Shown here: piece after piece, positions 34,451-43,739 of the stretch | Layout of the letters: each line of letters starts with the position of its first letter | Position numbering within the stretch: the stretch's first letter is position 1 | Source of the DNA: Brevibacillus sp. JNUCC-41 | GTDB taxonomy: Bacteria; Bacillota; Bacilli; Bacillales; DSM-1321 | Assembly: GCF_014844095.1 (NCBI RefSeq) | Contig: NZ_CP062163.1 | Location: 3,629,501-3,693,500 of the forward strand | Length of the DNA stretch: 64,000 nucleotides | Reading direction: 5' to 3' | Notes under the pieces: model-generated | The model's database searches: none | What the model was told of the DNA's origin: nothing | What the model saw: only the letters and a program-made list of their open reading frames with translations | Position numbers and translations under genes: made by a program

Positions 34451-34777
34451 TCAATAAGGGTAATATAAATATGGGTCAGGATATGGTGCATAGCCTGGAT
34501 ATGCATATCCATCATATCCGTATCCATCATATCCATATCCATAATACCCACCATAGCCGCCATAAAAAGGTCCTGAAAGCAAAGCTCCAGCAGCAAGACC
34601 ACCTAAAAAAGGAAATCCAAACCCAAAAGGTCTCCCAAACCCAAAAGGCCTTCCAAACCCAAAAGGCCGTCTCCCGAACCCAAAAGGCCTTCCAAAACCT
34701 CCAAAGTGACCTCCAAAACCAATACGTCTTCTTAAATCATTTAAATTTATATCTTCATCTGTGTATATATAATCCAT
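34451..34777 (-). CDS. Gly-rich spore surface protein B
   Basis: A paralog of the preceding gene: head NDLRRRIGFGG, a GRPFGFGRPFGFG repeat region, then FPFLGGLAAGALLSGPFYGG and a Gly/Tyr tail with DGYGYDGYAYPGYAPYPD, ending YYPY. GAGGAGGAAT precedes the ATG. It shares its upstream promoter region (CATACTCTA) with the paralog. Likely deposited on the spore surface late in sporulation; inferred from composition and promoter. Confidence 0.6.
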   Translation of the reverse strand: MDYIYTDEDINLNDLRRRIGFGGHFGGFGRPFGFGRRPFGFGRPFGFGRPFGFGFPFLGGLAAGALLSGPFYGGYGGYYGYGYDGYGYDGYAYPGYAPYPDPYLYYPY

Positions 34778-34811
34778 TTTTTGCGATTCCTCCTCTATTC
34801 TTTATTTGATT

Positions 34812-34820
34812 TAGAGTATG
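34812..34820 (-). promoter_or_regulatory. SigK/SigE-type -10 element
   Basis: CATACTCTA is identical to the -10 of the paralogous gene, and the flanking 25 bases are conserved, but the -35 AC is not at the ideal distance (ATC instead). Confidence 0.5.
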
Positions 34821-34876
34821 CAAAGAAAAGGATGATGATTAGGTTCATACCTAGGAATATGTACTGGGAAACTTCT

Positions 34877-35195
34877 ACTCTGTAAAAAGTCTTGTTCCTT
34901 TTGAATGTAAGTAAACCTTGATGTTATGTTCATTGTTTTTCCTCACAATTAATAACGAATTGCTTTAATTTCTGCGTGATCTATTTCCTTAATCATATTA
35001 CCCGGGAGTGAAGGAACTCCTAGGTCAATGTTGCTCTTATTGACAGATTGAACAGTAGTGGAGTCGTCAGAGATGCGTATTAATGCACCTAAACATTTAT
35101 TATCATCTTCTGCAACCTGAATATCTGTCGCATCCGTATCACCTTTGTTGAGAATAAATCCGGTTACATTAACGCCTCCATCCCAAAAAGTAAAT
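34877..35195 (-). pseudogene. two adjacent gene scraps, one of the 82-residue family
   Basis: At 34937-34877 the strand reads MNI, then the KVYLHSKE region of the 82-residue family in a shifted frame. Just upstream, 35195-34949 is open (TFWDGGVNVTGFILNKGDTD ... HAEIKAIRY) and ends in a stop, without a start. The second scrap is unknown to me. Confidence 0.4.
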
Positions 35196-35465
35196 CATAG
35201 TGATGAAGAATTATAATGTAATACTTGAAAATCGAACGATTTAAAATTTTTATAAAAAGAGGAACATATGGATAAAGGAGGAATGTGTGTGTGTCGTAAT
35301 ATAATGATTTTCTTTTCCCTGTATTTTATAACTTCCTTTTTCTCTAATTCACAATCGTAAAAACCCCTTTTTTATTACCGGCAGTCTTTTAAGGAGCAAT
35401 AGCAACTTTAGTTATATTAATTAGTTATCCTATATATTTTTATACGATAAAAAGATAAAATAACT

Positions 35466-35503
35466 AAAATATTCCTTTTTTAAAATGAAAAGGAATATTT
35501 TTT
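35466..35503 (+). terminator. terminator
   Basis: AAATATTCCTTTTT / AAAAGGAATATTT hairpin with a T-run; the stretch 35200-35465 before it holds only short ORFs. Confidence 0.6.
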
Positions 35504-35527
35504 GCGTGTTTAATATATACTTAGTTT

Positions 35528-35990
35528 TTGTTAATAAAAGCCATTAAAGCTATTCTAGTTGAAAAAACATCAATGGTAATAGCTTTAGGTTCAGCAATTA
35601 TAGTTTCTGCTACGGGGGCATGTGCAGCAGAAACTGAAGATCTGGTAAATTCACAAGAAAAATCATTTACTCAAGAACCAGACGGTACAGGTAGTTCCAT
35701 TCTAGCGAAGAATAAAGTTAAAGGAAGGTTAGATGTACATTCCCCACCCTTGATGAGAACCTATGCAGTCGCTAAATCATCTGCGAACAGGTTGCAGGGT
35801 TATATTTACGCACAAGCTAAAACCTATAATGGTGATGTTCTTTAATCAAATCAAAATCTGCAAGTGCTACCAATGCGGACTATATTGAGTTAAAACAATG
35901 AACGGAACATTCTACTTCTTGAATGATTTCGCTTTGGGACTCATATTTTTAAACTTAAAGGTTATAAAACTATTGCTGGTCAAACAAAGG
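35528..35990 (+). pseudogene. small secreted protein, frameshifted
   Basis: A signal-like segment (TSMVIALGSAIIVSATGACAAE) is followed by a hydrophilic region ending QGYIYAQAKTYNGDVL-stop. The sequence continues in other frames as KSKSASATNADYIELKQ, then FALGTHIFKLKGYKTIAGQTKAY. No clear ribosome binding site precedes the TTG at 35528. The type (small secreted protein before a membrane-anchored one) resembles 14629 and 37895. Confidence 0.45.
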
Positions 35991-36071
35991 CATATTGATA
36001 ATTGGTGATAGAAAAATAATGAAGAGATATAGCTCATTGCGTATCTCTTTTAATTAGGAGGAGATTGGTTT

Positions 36072-37031
36072 ATGAAAAAATACTACATAGCAGCGTTATC
36101 TATTTTGCTATTGCTTGGAGTTTCTTACTGGTTTTTTTCTTCATCGCCACCTAAAGAAGTAAGCACTTCAGATATGGGGGAGGTTGAAGAAGAACGTGAA
36201 GTAATGAATGGGGCTGAGTATGGTTCGATTGGGTATGGGTTGGAAAATTTGAGTGGTAAAATTATTGATGAAGGAAGTACGCTTACTAGCACAGACAATG
36301 AAGTGTCAGTTATTGCCTCAGTAGACAACAATATTGATGAGGACAGAAGGTATGCACTACTTATTTTTGAAGATTATGAACAAGTAAAGTTTAAAGTTGA
36401 AAATAAGGGGCAGGACGTAAATAAGTATTTCTTTGATATGAAACCTAACAGCTCCTTAAACTTTAAAGTTTCTGTTCCCATTCGTTCGGATTCCAGTGAA
36501 TTGACTTTTGTAATCGTGCAAAAGCCGGAGTATAAATTGAAGGAGCTCGATCTAGTTAGGGCAGGAATTTTAGAACAAGTTTTAAGTATGCGGTTTTCCA
36601 TCAACCAAGCTGACAGCGGGAAAGACGTAAAAAAATTTAAGGAAGTAAAACCTGATGCGATTGTGAAAGATGGATTAAATGAAAATATATCCATCACAAA
36701 TAGTCAGGAAAAGTTGCAATCAATTATGACCGAAAAAGAAGGCAAAAAGCTTAAGCTCTCTGCCGGAAATGAGACGAATGATCAAATCAGCTATGCAATC
36801 ATAGCTTTAAAAGATTGGGAGCAAGTTCCGATAATAGATAACACAGAAGTCTTACATACCACTGTTCCACCAGAAACTAGAAATCTTTTTGATTTTAAAC
36901 TACCCGAAGTCCAAAGAGAGAATAATTTCCAACTCATCGCCTTCCCGTTTCCTTATGAAGTAAATGCTGATAGTTATGAGAGTCAACAAACTTTTGGTTC
37001 CTTTAGAGTTGTTATTCAAGATAAAAAATAA
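36072..37031 (+). CDS. membrane-anchored protein with internal duplication, unknown
   Basis: The 319-residue protein has one N-terminal membrane helix (IAALSILLLLGVSYWFF) and an extracytoplasmic body. Two halves of about 110 residues align: DRRYALLIFEDYEQVKFKVE with ISYAIIALKDWEQVPIIDN, each preceded by a LSG-type start and followed by a F-x-(V/L)-x-F-P block, suggesting tandem Ig-like beta domains. An AGGAGGAGA box precedes the ATG. No family name recalled. It lies downstream of a secreted-protein pseudogene and may have been its partner. Confidence 0.6.
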   Translation: MKKYYIAALSILLLLGVSYWFFSSSPPKEVSTSDMGEVEEEREVMNGAEYGSIGYGLENLSGKIIDEGSTLTSTDNEVSVIASVDNNIDEDRRYALLIFEDYEQVKFKVENKGQDVNKYFFDMKPNSSLNFKVSVPIRSDSSELTFVIVQKPEYKLKELDLVRAGILEQVLSMRFSINQADSGKDVKKFKEVKPDAIVKDGLNENISITNSQEKLQSIMTEKEGKKLKLSAGNETNDQISYAIIALKDWEQVPIIDNTEVLHTTVPPETRNLFDFKLPEVQRENNFQLIAFPFPYEVNADSYESQQTFGSFRVVIQDKK

Positions 37032-37096
37032 GAGTGCATGCAATTCAGCTAAGACAGATATGAAAGAGGTTTATAATCTATTAAAGTAATGAAATA

Positions 37097-37132
37097 GATA
37101 TTTGCCCACCAAATTCAGCAAAAAATTTAATC
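37097..37132. repeat. second copy of the integrase-tail direct repeat
   Basis: GATATTTGCCCACCAAATTC plus a following CAAAAAATTTAAT matches 29305-29340 with one or two differences. The two copies bracket 7.8 kb. It could be the far attachment site of the lost element or a scrap of another integrase gene. Confidence 0.5.
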
Positions 37133-37134
37133 GA

Positions 37135-37737
37135 TTATTGGTGAATGCTCGGAGTATGGCTGATTGGCCTTTCTTTTTGTTCTAATAGTAATTGCTTGTT
37201 TCTCAAGAATTTAAACAAGATTTTAAATATTAATAGCCCAATAATAGTGCCAAAACTATTCATTATAAGGTCATCAATGTCAAATGAACGGTAATTATAA
37301 CCTATAAAAAATCCAGCTATTACTTGAACCACTTCTATAGTTAAACTAGTTAAGAATCCAATAAGGATAATCTGCTTTTTCTTTATTTTTGATAATAAAA
37401 TTGAAGGTGCAAATCCTAATGGGATAAATAATAAAATATTTAAAGCATATTGCCTTATTACTGTTGAAAAATATCGAACCTCAATTGCTTCTTTGACTCC
37501 ATTAAACGGAATTAAATTATTCTCTGATCCTAAATTATCTTCAATCATCACTTGAATTAAATAATTTTGATAAGGAAAAGGGAAGAAAGTGAAAACTACT
37601 AATCCAGTAAGATAAATACCAAAAATGATCCAATAAAAATAACGTAATAATGAGATATAACCTTTAAAAAATTTAAATCCAAAAAACAATCCAAAAAACG
37701 TAATCATAAGAATACTTGGATATAATCCATTCAACAT
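37135..37737 (-). CDS. VanZ-family membrane protein
   Basis: The protein of about 200 residues has five to six membrane segments with the VanZ pattern NLIPFNGV, ALNILLFIPLGF and the closing RSFDIDDLIMNSFGTIIG. VanZ lowers teicoplanin sensitivity in enterococci, but most Bacillus homologs have no tested function. ATG at 37737 is preferred to TTG at 37752 because TTGGAG stands at the right distance from it. It stands alone between decayed genes. Confidence 0.8.
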   Translation of the reverse strand: MLNGLYPSILMITFFGLFFGFKFFKGYISLLRYFYWIIFGIYLTGLVVFTFFPFPYQNYLIQVMIEDNLGSENNLIPFNGVKEAIEVRYFSTVIRQYALNILLFIPLGFAPSILLSKIKKKQIILIGFLTSLTIEVVQVIAGFFIGYNYRSFDIDDLIMNSFGTIIGLLIFKILFKFLRNKQLLLEQKERPISHTPSIHQ

Positions 37738-37894
37738 AATAAAAAACTCCAAATCAAAAAATTATATTAATAACTTAAACTTCCTGAACCCTGAATTCTT
37801 ACTCCTAGATAATTTTTATCTGCGCAGATACAAATAATAGAGTAACAAATACAAATAAAATGGTAAAATGTCCATTAGTTAATGATTTTTACCA

Positions 37895-38251
37895 ATGATT
37901 ATTCCATTGAAAGATTACAATTTGGATAAGTTTGTTTACAAGTATACAGATGGAACTGGTACACACAATAAAGGAGTTACCTCATCAAGCCTAAGTGCAG
38001 CAGGTTGGGCAAAGAAATTTGATTTAAAGGCAATAGGATCAAATGCAGCACCTAGAACCATAATGGCTACCAATCTTACCAAGTGAAAAAAGGTAATAAA
38101 AAATGATATCAGTGCCAACGCTTATGGGCATTATACACATGTTGAAGTTGGCATAACAGGGACGATCACAGTTGCAACTGGACATATTTCTGTCGGAGGA
38201 AACCCAAAGAAAAGTGACGAAAGTGTTCCGCTGATAACTTTTAAGTATTAA
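37895..38251 (+). pseudogene. secreted-type protein with one in-frame TGA
   Basis: The frame is clean over 118 codons apart from a TGA at 38084-38086: DKFVYKYTDGTGTHNKGVTS before it, NAYGHYTHVEVGITGTITVA and GGNPKKSDESVPLITFKY after it. The N-terminal signal is lacking, so the 5' end may be lost. Unknown family. Confidence 0.45.
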
Positions 38252-38330
38252 TGGCTATGACTATTAATCTATTTGATTATTATAGATATTAATTATAATT
38301 AAGTGGAATCGTGTTGTAAGGAGTGTAACA

Positions 38331-38510
38331 ATGAAACTTTTCTTGAATTTAGTGCTGGGTGTAGTTCTAAGTGTAGCAGTATTTTTTCTATTATTAACTG
38401 TTTTTAGCGAAGATGTTGGACCATTTTTCATTATAACTGTTTTAATTGGTCTTGTTTTAGGACTACAAATTTATATTCTTAGTAAAATAAAAAACATTAA
38501 AAGAGAATAA
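38331..38510 (+). CDS. 59-residue two-span membrane protein
   Basis: Two hydrophobic helices (LNLVLGVVLSVAVFFLLLTVF and FFIITVLIGLVLGLQIYIL) and a basic end. TAAGGAGTG is well spaced. It follows a secreted-type pseudogene, as the similar small protein at 15014 does. Function unknown. Confidence 0.55.
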   Translation: MKLFLNLVLGVVLSVAVFFLLLTVFSEDVGPFFIITVLIGLVLGLQIYILSKIKNIKRE

Positions 38511-38551
38511 TTACTACTCTAGGAATTCTAGAGATAACTAGAATCTCTAAA

Positions 38552-38580
38552 GAAACGTCTATCAAAGATAGGCGTTTTTA
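38552..38580 (+). terminator. terminator
   Basis: AAACGTCTATC / GATAGGCGTTTTT stem-loop with T-run. Confidence 0.75.
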
Positions 38581-38746
38581 AATTGTAATATTCACCCGTA
38601 ATTTGAATGAAAATTATCAGTTCATTTATGACTACATCGATAGTTGCTCAATAGGAAAGGAAATAGCACGAGCAATGCAGTCAACATCAATTGCGAATGG
38701 TTTCATCCCACATACCTAAACACTTAATATTTCTTAGACGGTATTG

Positions 38747-39451
38747 TTACCAATCTATTAGTTTTTCACCTCTGAAAAATTTTCCGTTTGGTCCCTCAGA
38801 TCCGATTGTTGCTAACCATAAGAAAGACTCAGCGGCTTGCTTGGGTGTCGTTGGAACAGATGGTCCACCCATCTCTGAGCTTACCCATCCTGGATCGACG
38901 GCATTTATTTTAATATCACCTTTGACTTCTCCAGCAAGCAATTGTGTCAATCCGTTTAAGGCAAACTTAGACAGCTTATATGCCCCTACACCTGGATATG
39001 ACAATTGGCTCATTTCGCCATATTCTGAGGAAACATTAATAATTCTGCCATAGCTTGTTTTTCCATGATGGGAATAAAGGAGCGGATTACATGGTAAACC
39101 CCAAAGAAATTGGTTTTCATTGTTTTCTCCAGAATGGAAGGGTCCATAGCCACTAACTTTTTATCTTCATCCAAATACACGCCTGCATTATTAATCAATA
39201 CATCTAATCTTCCATATCGCTCATTTACAATGATCGCGGTCGAAAAATGCTTTCTTGATTGTCTACATCCATTACCAGAAATGATACCTCTACTCTGACT
39301 TCTTAAGTATATTGGCAATCTTATGACCCATTATTGGATCTCGACTTGTCAAGATGACCTTAAAACCTTCCAAAGCCAATTGTTTGACCACCTTATATCC
39401 AATTCCTCGATTACCGCCAGTGACAAGCGCAACTTTTGTATCCTTTGACAT
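38747..39451 (-). pseudogene. short-chain dehydrogenase, frameshifted
   Basis: ATG at 39451 with AGGAGG upstream begins MSKDTKVALVTGGNRGIGYK, a perfect Rossmann start. After about 55 codons a stop and a frameshift intervene. RYGRLDVLINNAGVYLDEDK follows in a second frame and YPGVGAYKLSKFALNGLTQLL with the catalytic YxxxK in a third. Two lesions disrupt an otherwise complete SDR. Confidence 0.75.
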
Positions 39452-39726
39452 TTTCTAATTTCCTCCTTTTTTGCCTGCTAATCATAGGCAAGAGTAGATT
39501 ATTGCACAATCTAGAAAAATGAAGGAATCAATCCCTATTCCCCGAAGAATCTTAAAGAAATCCATTTATCACAATTCGTAGTAATTATATTAGTTAAATG
39601 ACTAAGTATAAGGGCTAGAGAAGGCTCTAATTCAAGGCAGAATTTTACAAATAATAATATTTTATTAAGCCATTTTGTATCGTAGATGAAGTGGGAGTGG
39701 GATAAAATTGGGGATTTTAATTAACA

Positions 39727-39773
39727 TAGAGCAACCGATCCTTCAAACTTAATTTGTAGGATCGGTTGCTCTA
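39727..39773. terminator. bidirectional hairpin terminator
   Basis: A perfect 15-pair stem (AGAGCAACCGATCCT) with T/A-rich flanks. It overlaps the last codons of the MerR remnant. Confidence 0.7.
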
Positions 39774-39955
39774 TTTATGGTATTTACTGTGTTTTTATGA
39801 ATGTCTTCCGTTCCAGCCTCCAAGGAAGTTTTATAATAGTTACATTTAAGATTTATTAGTTCCATAGTTTTGTTCATTTCTACCAATTGTGCTTCTACAG
39901 CAGCTTTACGTTCTAAGAACATGTCATATCTTTGCTGTAAGGTAATATGGCTCAT
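39749..39955 (-). pseudogene. MerR-type regulator, C-terminal fragment
   Basis: MSHITLQQRYDMFLERKAAV, QLVEMNKTMELINLKCNYYK is the dimerisation helix and effector end of a MerR-family activator. The winged-helix DNA-binding domain is missing. Its neighbour, the SDR pseudogene, may have been its target, as SDR-MerR pairs are common. Confidence 0.6.
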
Positions 39956-40102
39956 AGTTAAATGAGGGTGTAAAAGAGGAAATGACAGCCCGCCCTTATT
40001 TTATATATTTTACCAATTGAAAAACATCTATTATTTGGGGTGCTTTTCTTTGCAGGGAATTTGTCCCTTTTGTCAAATTAGTTAAACAAAGGGGATGAAA
40101 AA

Positions 40103-40318
40103 ATGAATGATGATTATGAGAAAATCGGTATTTTATTATCCAATATGACAAACGAATTAGTGTCGAGTAGAGTAAGGATTAGAGCTATAGTAGAATTACT
40201 GGATGAAAAAGGACTAATAACCCGCGAAGAGTACGAAGATAGGTTTAAAAATGTTTTTGAACGAGATGCAATTTCATATAGAAATGATCTATTGAAAGAA
40301 TTTAAATTTGATGAATAA
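40103..40318 (+). CDS. 71-residue helical protein, unknown
   Basis: The product MNDDYEKIGILLSNMTNELV, ELLDEKGLITREEYEDRF is acidic and helical. AAAGGGGATG stands before the ATG and a terminator follows directly. I recall no function for this type. Confidence 0.55.
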   Translation: MNDDYEKIGILLSNMTNELVSSRVRIRAIVELLDEKGLITREEYEDRFKNVFERDAISYRNDLLKEFKFDE

Positions 40319-40327
40319 GAGGAGAAG

Positions 40328-40353
40328 GCATCCATTAATTTGGGTGCTTTTTC
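40328..40353 (+). terminator. terminator
   Basis: GGCATCC / GGGTGC stem then TTTTTC. Confidence 0.6.
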
Positions 40354-40365
40354 GGGGTGAGAACG

Positions 40366-40440
40366 ATGATCCATGATGAGAAAAAGAAACCGGTTAAGAA
40401 GCCAGTGAAGCTAAGAAGTAGAGATCTGGAAGGCCAATGA
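40366..40440 (+). CDS. 24-residue Lys-rich micro-ORF
   Basis: GGGGTGAG stands before ATG; the product MIHDEKKKPVKKPVKLRSRD ends LEGQ. Too short to be sure. The stretch 40441-40873 beyond it holds nothing else I can support. Confidence 0.25.
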   Translation: MIHDEKKKPVKKPVKLRSRDLEGQ

Positions 40441-40873
40441 ATATGAAAGCTTTTACAAATAAGTATTTTACAATATGAAATTTAAGCCAGAAGATTCCTA
40501 ATGTGCAAAAAGGAAAAGAGTGTTAATCCTTATGTGATCAACACGCCCGTTAGTGCAGTAACACTCATGTTATTTTCTTAGATTTGATTTCATTAATAGT
40601 GAAATCTGTTGCTTATTCGTATTTGAAATTTATTCCAGTTGATTAACAATTAACTTTTGTCTTTGCAATCGATGATTTTGACTTAACTTAGCTTTCGCTT
40701 TTATTTTGTTGATTTTTATTTTGCATCCTTGAACTCCTTTGTTCATACCAGCGAAAAACAATGCAGGCCATGAAAAATTACTAAGACGGTTTGGTTTTTG
40801 ATGTCTTTCCAAGTTAAGTCTATATTCTTCTCATCTATAAAATTTAGTCTTCTAAAAGCTAACTTTCATTGAG

Positions 40874-41776
40874 TTAGCTTTTCTCTGATACAGTTCCGTT
40901 TTTTGATATGGGAGCATTTTTGCCTAATATAACAGAAAAGACAACAATCACTGCTATTACAAGAGTGAAAATTGTAATGGATTCATCTAGAAATACTGTT
41001 GCAAATAGAATCATCAAAAATGGTTGTAAATATTGAATCTGACTAACTCTTGCTATCCCGCCCAAAGCCATTCCGCTATACCAAGCAACATATGCTAGAA
41101 ATTGACTAACCACTGCGAGATAAATAAAACTAATCCAAGCTTGTATTGGGGCATGAAGCATTTCAGTTGTCAGATTCAGCCCAACTGGAATAATGAAAAA
41201 TGGAGCACCGATCATAATTGCCCATGCAATCACTTGCCAGCTACCTAATTCTTTCGCTAATTCTCCCCCTTCTGCGTAACTAAGTCCCAGAATGATCACT
41301 GCTGCCAGTAAAGCTAAATCGGCAAATTGCAACTGCCCGAATCCAAGATGAAGGGCATACATAATTACCGCTAAAGAGCTGATCATACTAGAAATCCAGA
41401 ATTTGAGAGATGGGAATTCACCTGCCCTAAATATAGCAAATCCGGCTGTCGCTAACGGTAACAGAGCTAATTCCACAGCTCCATGAGAAACAGGTAAGGA
41501 TTCCATTGCCCAAGAAGTGAGGAGAGGAAATCCTAAAACTGCACCAAAAGCAACAATGAGTAGGCGTTTGAATTGGTGAAGAGAAGGTAGCTTTTCCTTT
41601 CGAACAATTAGTACAACGGCTACTAAAATAGCGGCTACAACTGTTCTTCCTAAACCAACGATCGTAGTCCCAAAATATTCTACTGCAATACTTGTAGAAG
41701 GGAGTGTTAAGCTAAAACAAATGACCCCCACTAATCCTAAAAATAATCCGAATTTTTCTCTTGTTACTCCCCGCAT
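40874..41776 (-). CDS. EamA/DMT-family transporter
   Basis: The 300-residue protein has ten membrane segments in two EamA repeats, opening GLVGVICFSLTLPSTSIAV and closing YLQPFLMILFATVFLDESIT, the typical end of the second repeat. These transporters export or import amino acids or small metabolites. The gene is divergent from the MocR regulator, whose operators lie in the 158-bp intergenic region, so the regulator probably controls it. The basic short C-terminus fits cytoplasmic orientation. Confidence 0.85.
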   Translation of the reverse strand: MRGVTREKFGLFLGLVGVICFSLTLPSTSIAVEYFGTTIVGLGRTVVAAILVAVVLIVRKEKLPSLHQFKRLLIVAFGAVLGFPLLTSWAMESLPVSHGAVELALLPLATAGFAIFRAGEFPSLKFWISSMISSLAVIMYALHLGFGQLQFADLALLAAVIILGLSYAEGGELAKELGSWQVIAWAIMIGAPFFIIPVGLNLTTEMLHAPIQAWISFIYLAVVSQFLAYVAWYSGMALGGIARVSQIQYLQPFLMILFATVFLDESITIFTLVIAVIVVFSVILGKNAPISKNGTVSEKS

Positions 41777-41810
41777 CTTCTCTAGCCCCCCATTTATACT
41801 TTCTACCCAT

Positions 41811-41917
41811 CTGTACCGTTTTTTTACTTATCTTAAAAACAGTTTTGATATAATTAACATACTATGATTCCATTCAATAAAAATAAACCATTTTTTTACC
41901 TATCTGTCCTGGTACAG
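41811..41917. promoter_or_regulatory. shared control region of the DMT and MocR genes
   Basis: CTGTACC at 41811-41817 and GGTACAG at 41911-41917 form a facing inverted pair, each next to a T-tract, and CTGTCCTGGTACAG at 41904-41917 is itself near-palindromic. Placement next to both starts suggests MocR binding sites. Confidence 0.45.
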
Positions 41918-41934
41918 TTGGAGGGGGGCATTAA

Positions 41935-43311
41935 ATGAATTCAAAATATATGAAGATAATCGAAGACATTAAGCTTCGATTAGAAGATGGTTCGCTAATT
42001 GCAGGCAGTAAACTGCCTTCTGTTCGTCAGTTATCTGAGTATTTTTCATGTAGCAAAAATACGGTCATTAAAGCATACGTAGAACTTGAAAAAGAGCATT
42101 TAATTTATTCTGTTCCTAAAAGCGGCTACTATGTTGTGAATGAATACCAAAAAGCGCCGGAAGAAAATGAGGTAATTGATTTTTTGTCTGCCGGTCCAGA
42201 TAAAAATGTTATGCCTTATGTGGAATTTCAACATTGTATAAATCAAGCAATTGAACATTATAAAGAAGAGCTTTTTACATACTCTGATCAACAAGGTCTT
42301 TACTCACTACGAGTACAGTTGGTGAAATATCTGCAAAATTTACAGGTTTTCACTCAACCAGAAAGATTAGTCGTTGTATCTGGCTCCCAGCAAGCACTTA
42401 ATTTATTGGTTTCTATGCCATTTCCAAATGGGAAAAACAATATTCTAATTGAACAGCCTACTTATTTCGGATTCATTGAGTCAATCAATCTGCATCAAAC
42501 TACTACTTTTGGAATTGAATTATCAATGGAAGGGATTGATCTTGATCGTCTGGAATACATTTTTCGAAATAATGATATAAAATTTTTCTATATTATCCCG
42601 AGATTTCACAATCCACTAGGCCATTGTTATACGAATAGCGAAAAGAAAAAAATCGTGGAGTTAGCTGAAAAATACGATGTATATATAGTGGAGGATGATA
42701 TATTAGGAGACCTTGATCCAAATCCAAAATCAGATCCATTATTTTCTTTTGATCCTTCTGGGAGAGTGATCTATATTAAAAGCCTTTCGAAAATTTTTCT
42801 CCCTGGGTTAAGAATTGGTACTGTCGTTCTTCCTGAATTAATGATTAACAATTTCATACGATATAAATTCAGTACGGATTTTAATAGTTCAGCTCTTTCT
42901 CAAGGTGCGCTGGAAATCTATTTAAAAAGCGGTATGTTTAATAGCCATCTCAAAAAAGTTAAAGAGCTTTATAGGAATAAAATGCAAATCCTTCAAGAAG
43001 CATGTCAATTATTTCTGCCGGCCAATACTTCTTTTTCAAAACCGACTTCCGGATTCTATCTTTCCATCAGTTTGCCCGAAAATGTGAAAGCAAAACAGGT
43101 GGTCCATATGCTAAGCGAGCAGTATATATATGTTGATGATGCATCAAGGATGTTTTTAGCAGAATATAAAAAGGAAAATCTCGTTCGATTGTGCATCTCA
43201 CAAGTGAACGAGAGTCAAATTAAACTAGGGGTAGAGCGATTGGCTCACTGTATTGCTTTAATTGACAGTAGAAAAAAACATGTTACTCCAAATAACTTTT
43301 TACTCATATAG
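41935..43311 (+). CDS. MocR-family (GntR/aminotransferase) regulator
   Basis: The 458-residue protein has a GntR winged helix in residues 1-70 (IAGSKLPSVRQLSEYFSCSK and TVIKAYVELE) and a class I aminotransferase-like domain from about 95 on, with the PLP lysine in IKSLSKIFLPGLRIG. MocR regulators sense PLP with an amino compound and usually control a divergent gene, here the DMT transporter. A strong GGAGGGGGG box precedes the ATG. Which ligand it senses cannot be told from sequence. Confidence 0.9.
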   Translation: MNSKYMKIIEDIKLRLEDGSLIAGSKLPSVRQLSEYFSCSKNTVIKAYVELEKEHLIYSVPKSGYYVVNEYQKAPEENEVIDFLSAGPDKNVMPYVEFQHCINQAIEHYKEELFTYSDQQGLYSLRVQLVKYLQNLQVFTQPERLVVVSGSQQALNLLVSMPFPNGKNNILIEQPTYFGFIESINLHQTTTFGIELSMEGIDLDRLEYIFRNNDIKFFYIIPRFHNPLGHCYTNSEKKKIVELAEKYDVYIVEDDILGDLDPNPKSDPLFSFDPSGRVIYIKSLSKIFLPGLRIGTVVLPELMINNFIRYKFSTDFNSSALSQGALEIYLKSGMFNSHLKKVKELYRNKMQILQEACQLFLPANTSFSKPTSGFYLSISLPENVKAKQVVHMLSEQYIYVDDASRMFLAEYKKENLVRLCISQVNESQIKLGVERLAHCIALIDSRKKHVTPNNFLLI

Positions 43312-43739
43312 TATGGGTAAGTTTTTATAGTGGTCAGCATCTGAGGATTATAAGGATTTCCAAGCATTTATCAAAACGGTTGAGTATGCAACATGGAAAT
43401 TGAGCAATGTTCTATTTGAATCATCATGATATGTTTTCTGTGAAGTTATCCTAATAATCCTGCAATAATATACTATATACCAATTGATTTTAAGATGAAA
43501 TATAAGGGTTACTTGAAAGGAGTATTCCTCATGAATATTACATCTTTTTTAATTTACTGCTTTATTGTTTTAAAAGCGTATATGGAATAACGGCGTTTGA
43601 ATATATGTCACATTTAAAAGAAAAGGGGTAAATATTCCAGCATTTTAAATGATTCCACACTACATTACCAAAATATAATGACGGCAATCGTGTAAGTCTA
43701 TACGATTAAATTAGGATAAAAATAAAAGGGGGAATACAG
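43312..43739. other. intergenic stretch
   Basis: GAAAGGAGTATTCCTC at 43515 leads into a 14-codon ORF (MNITSFLIYCFIVL), too small to support. Nothing else is seen. Confidence 0.3.

Noticed and set aside
38691..39053. 120-codon plus-strand ORF
   Set aside because: Antisense to the SDR pseudogene, without start signals.
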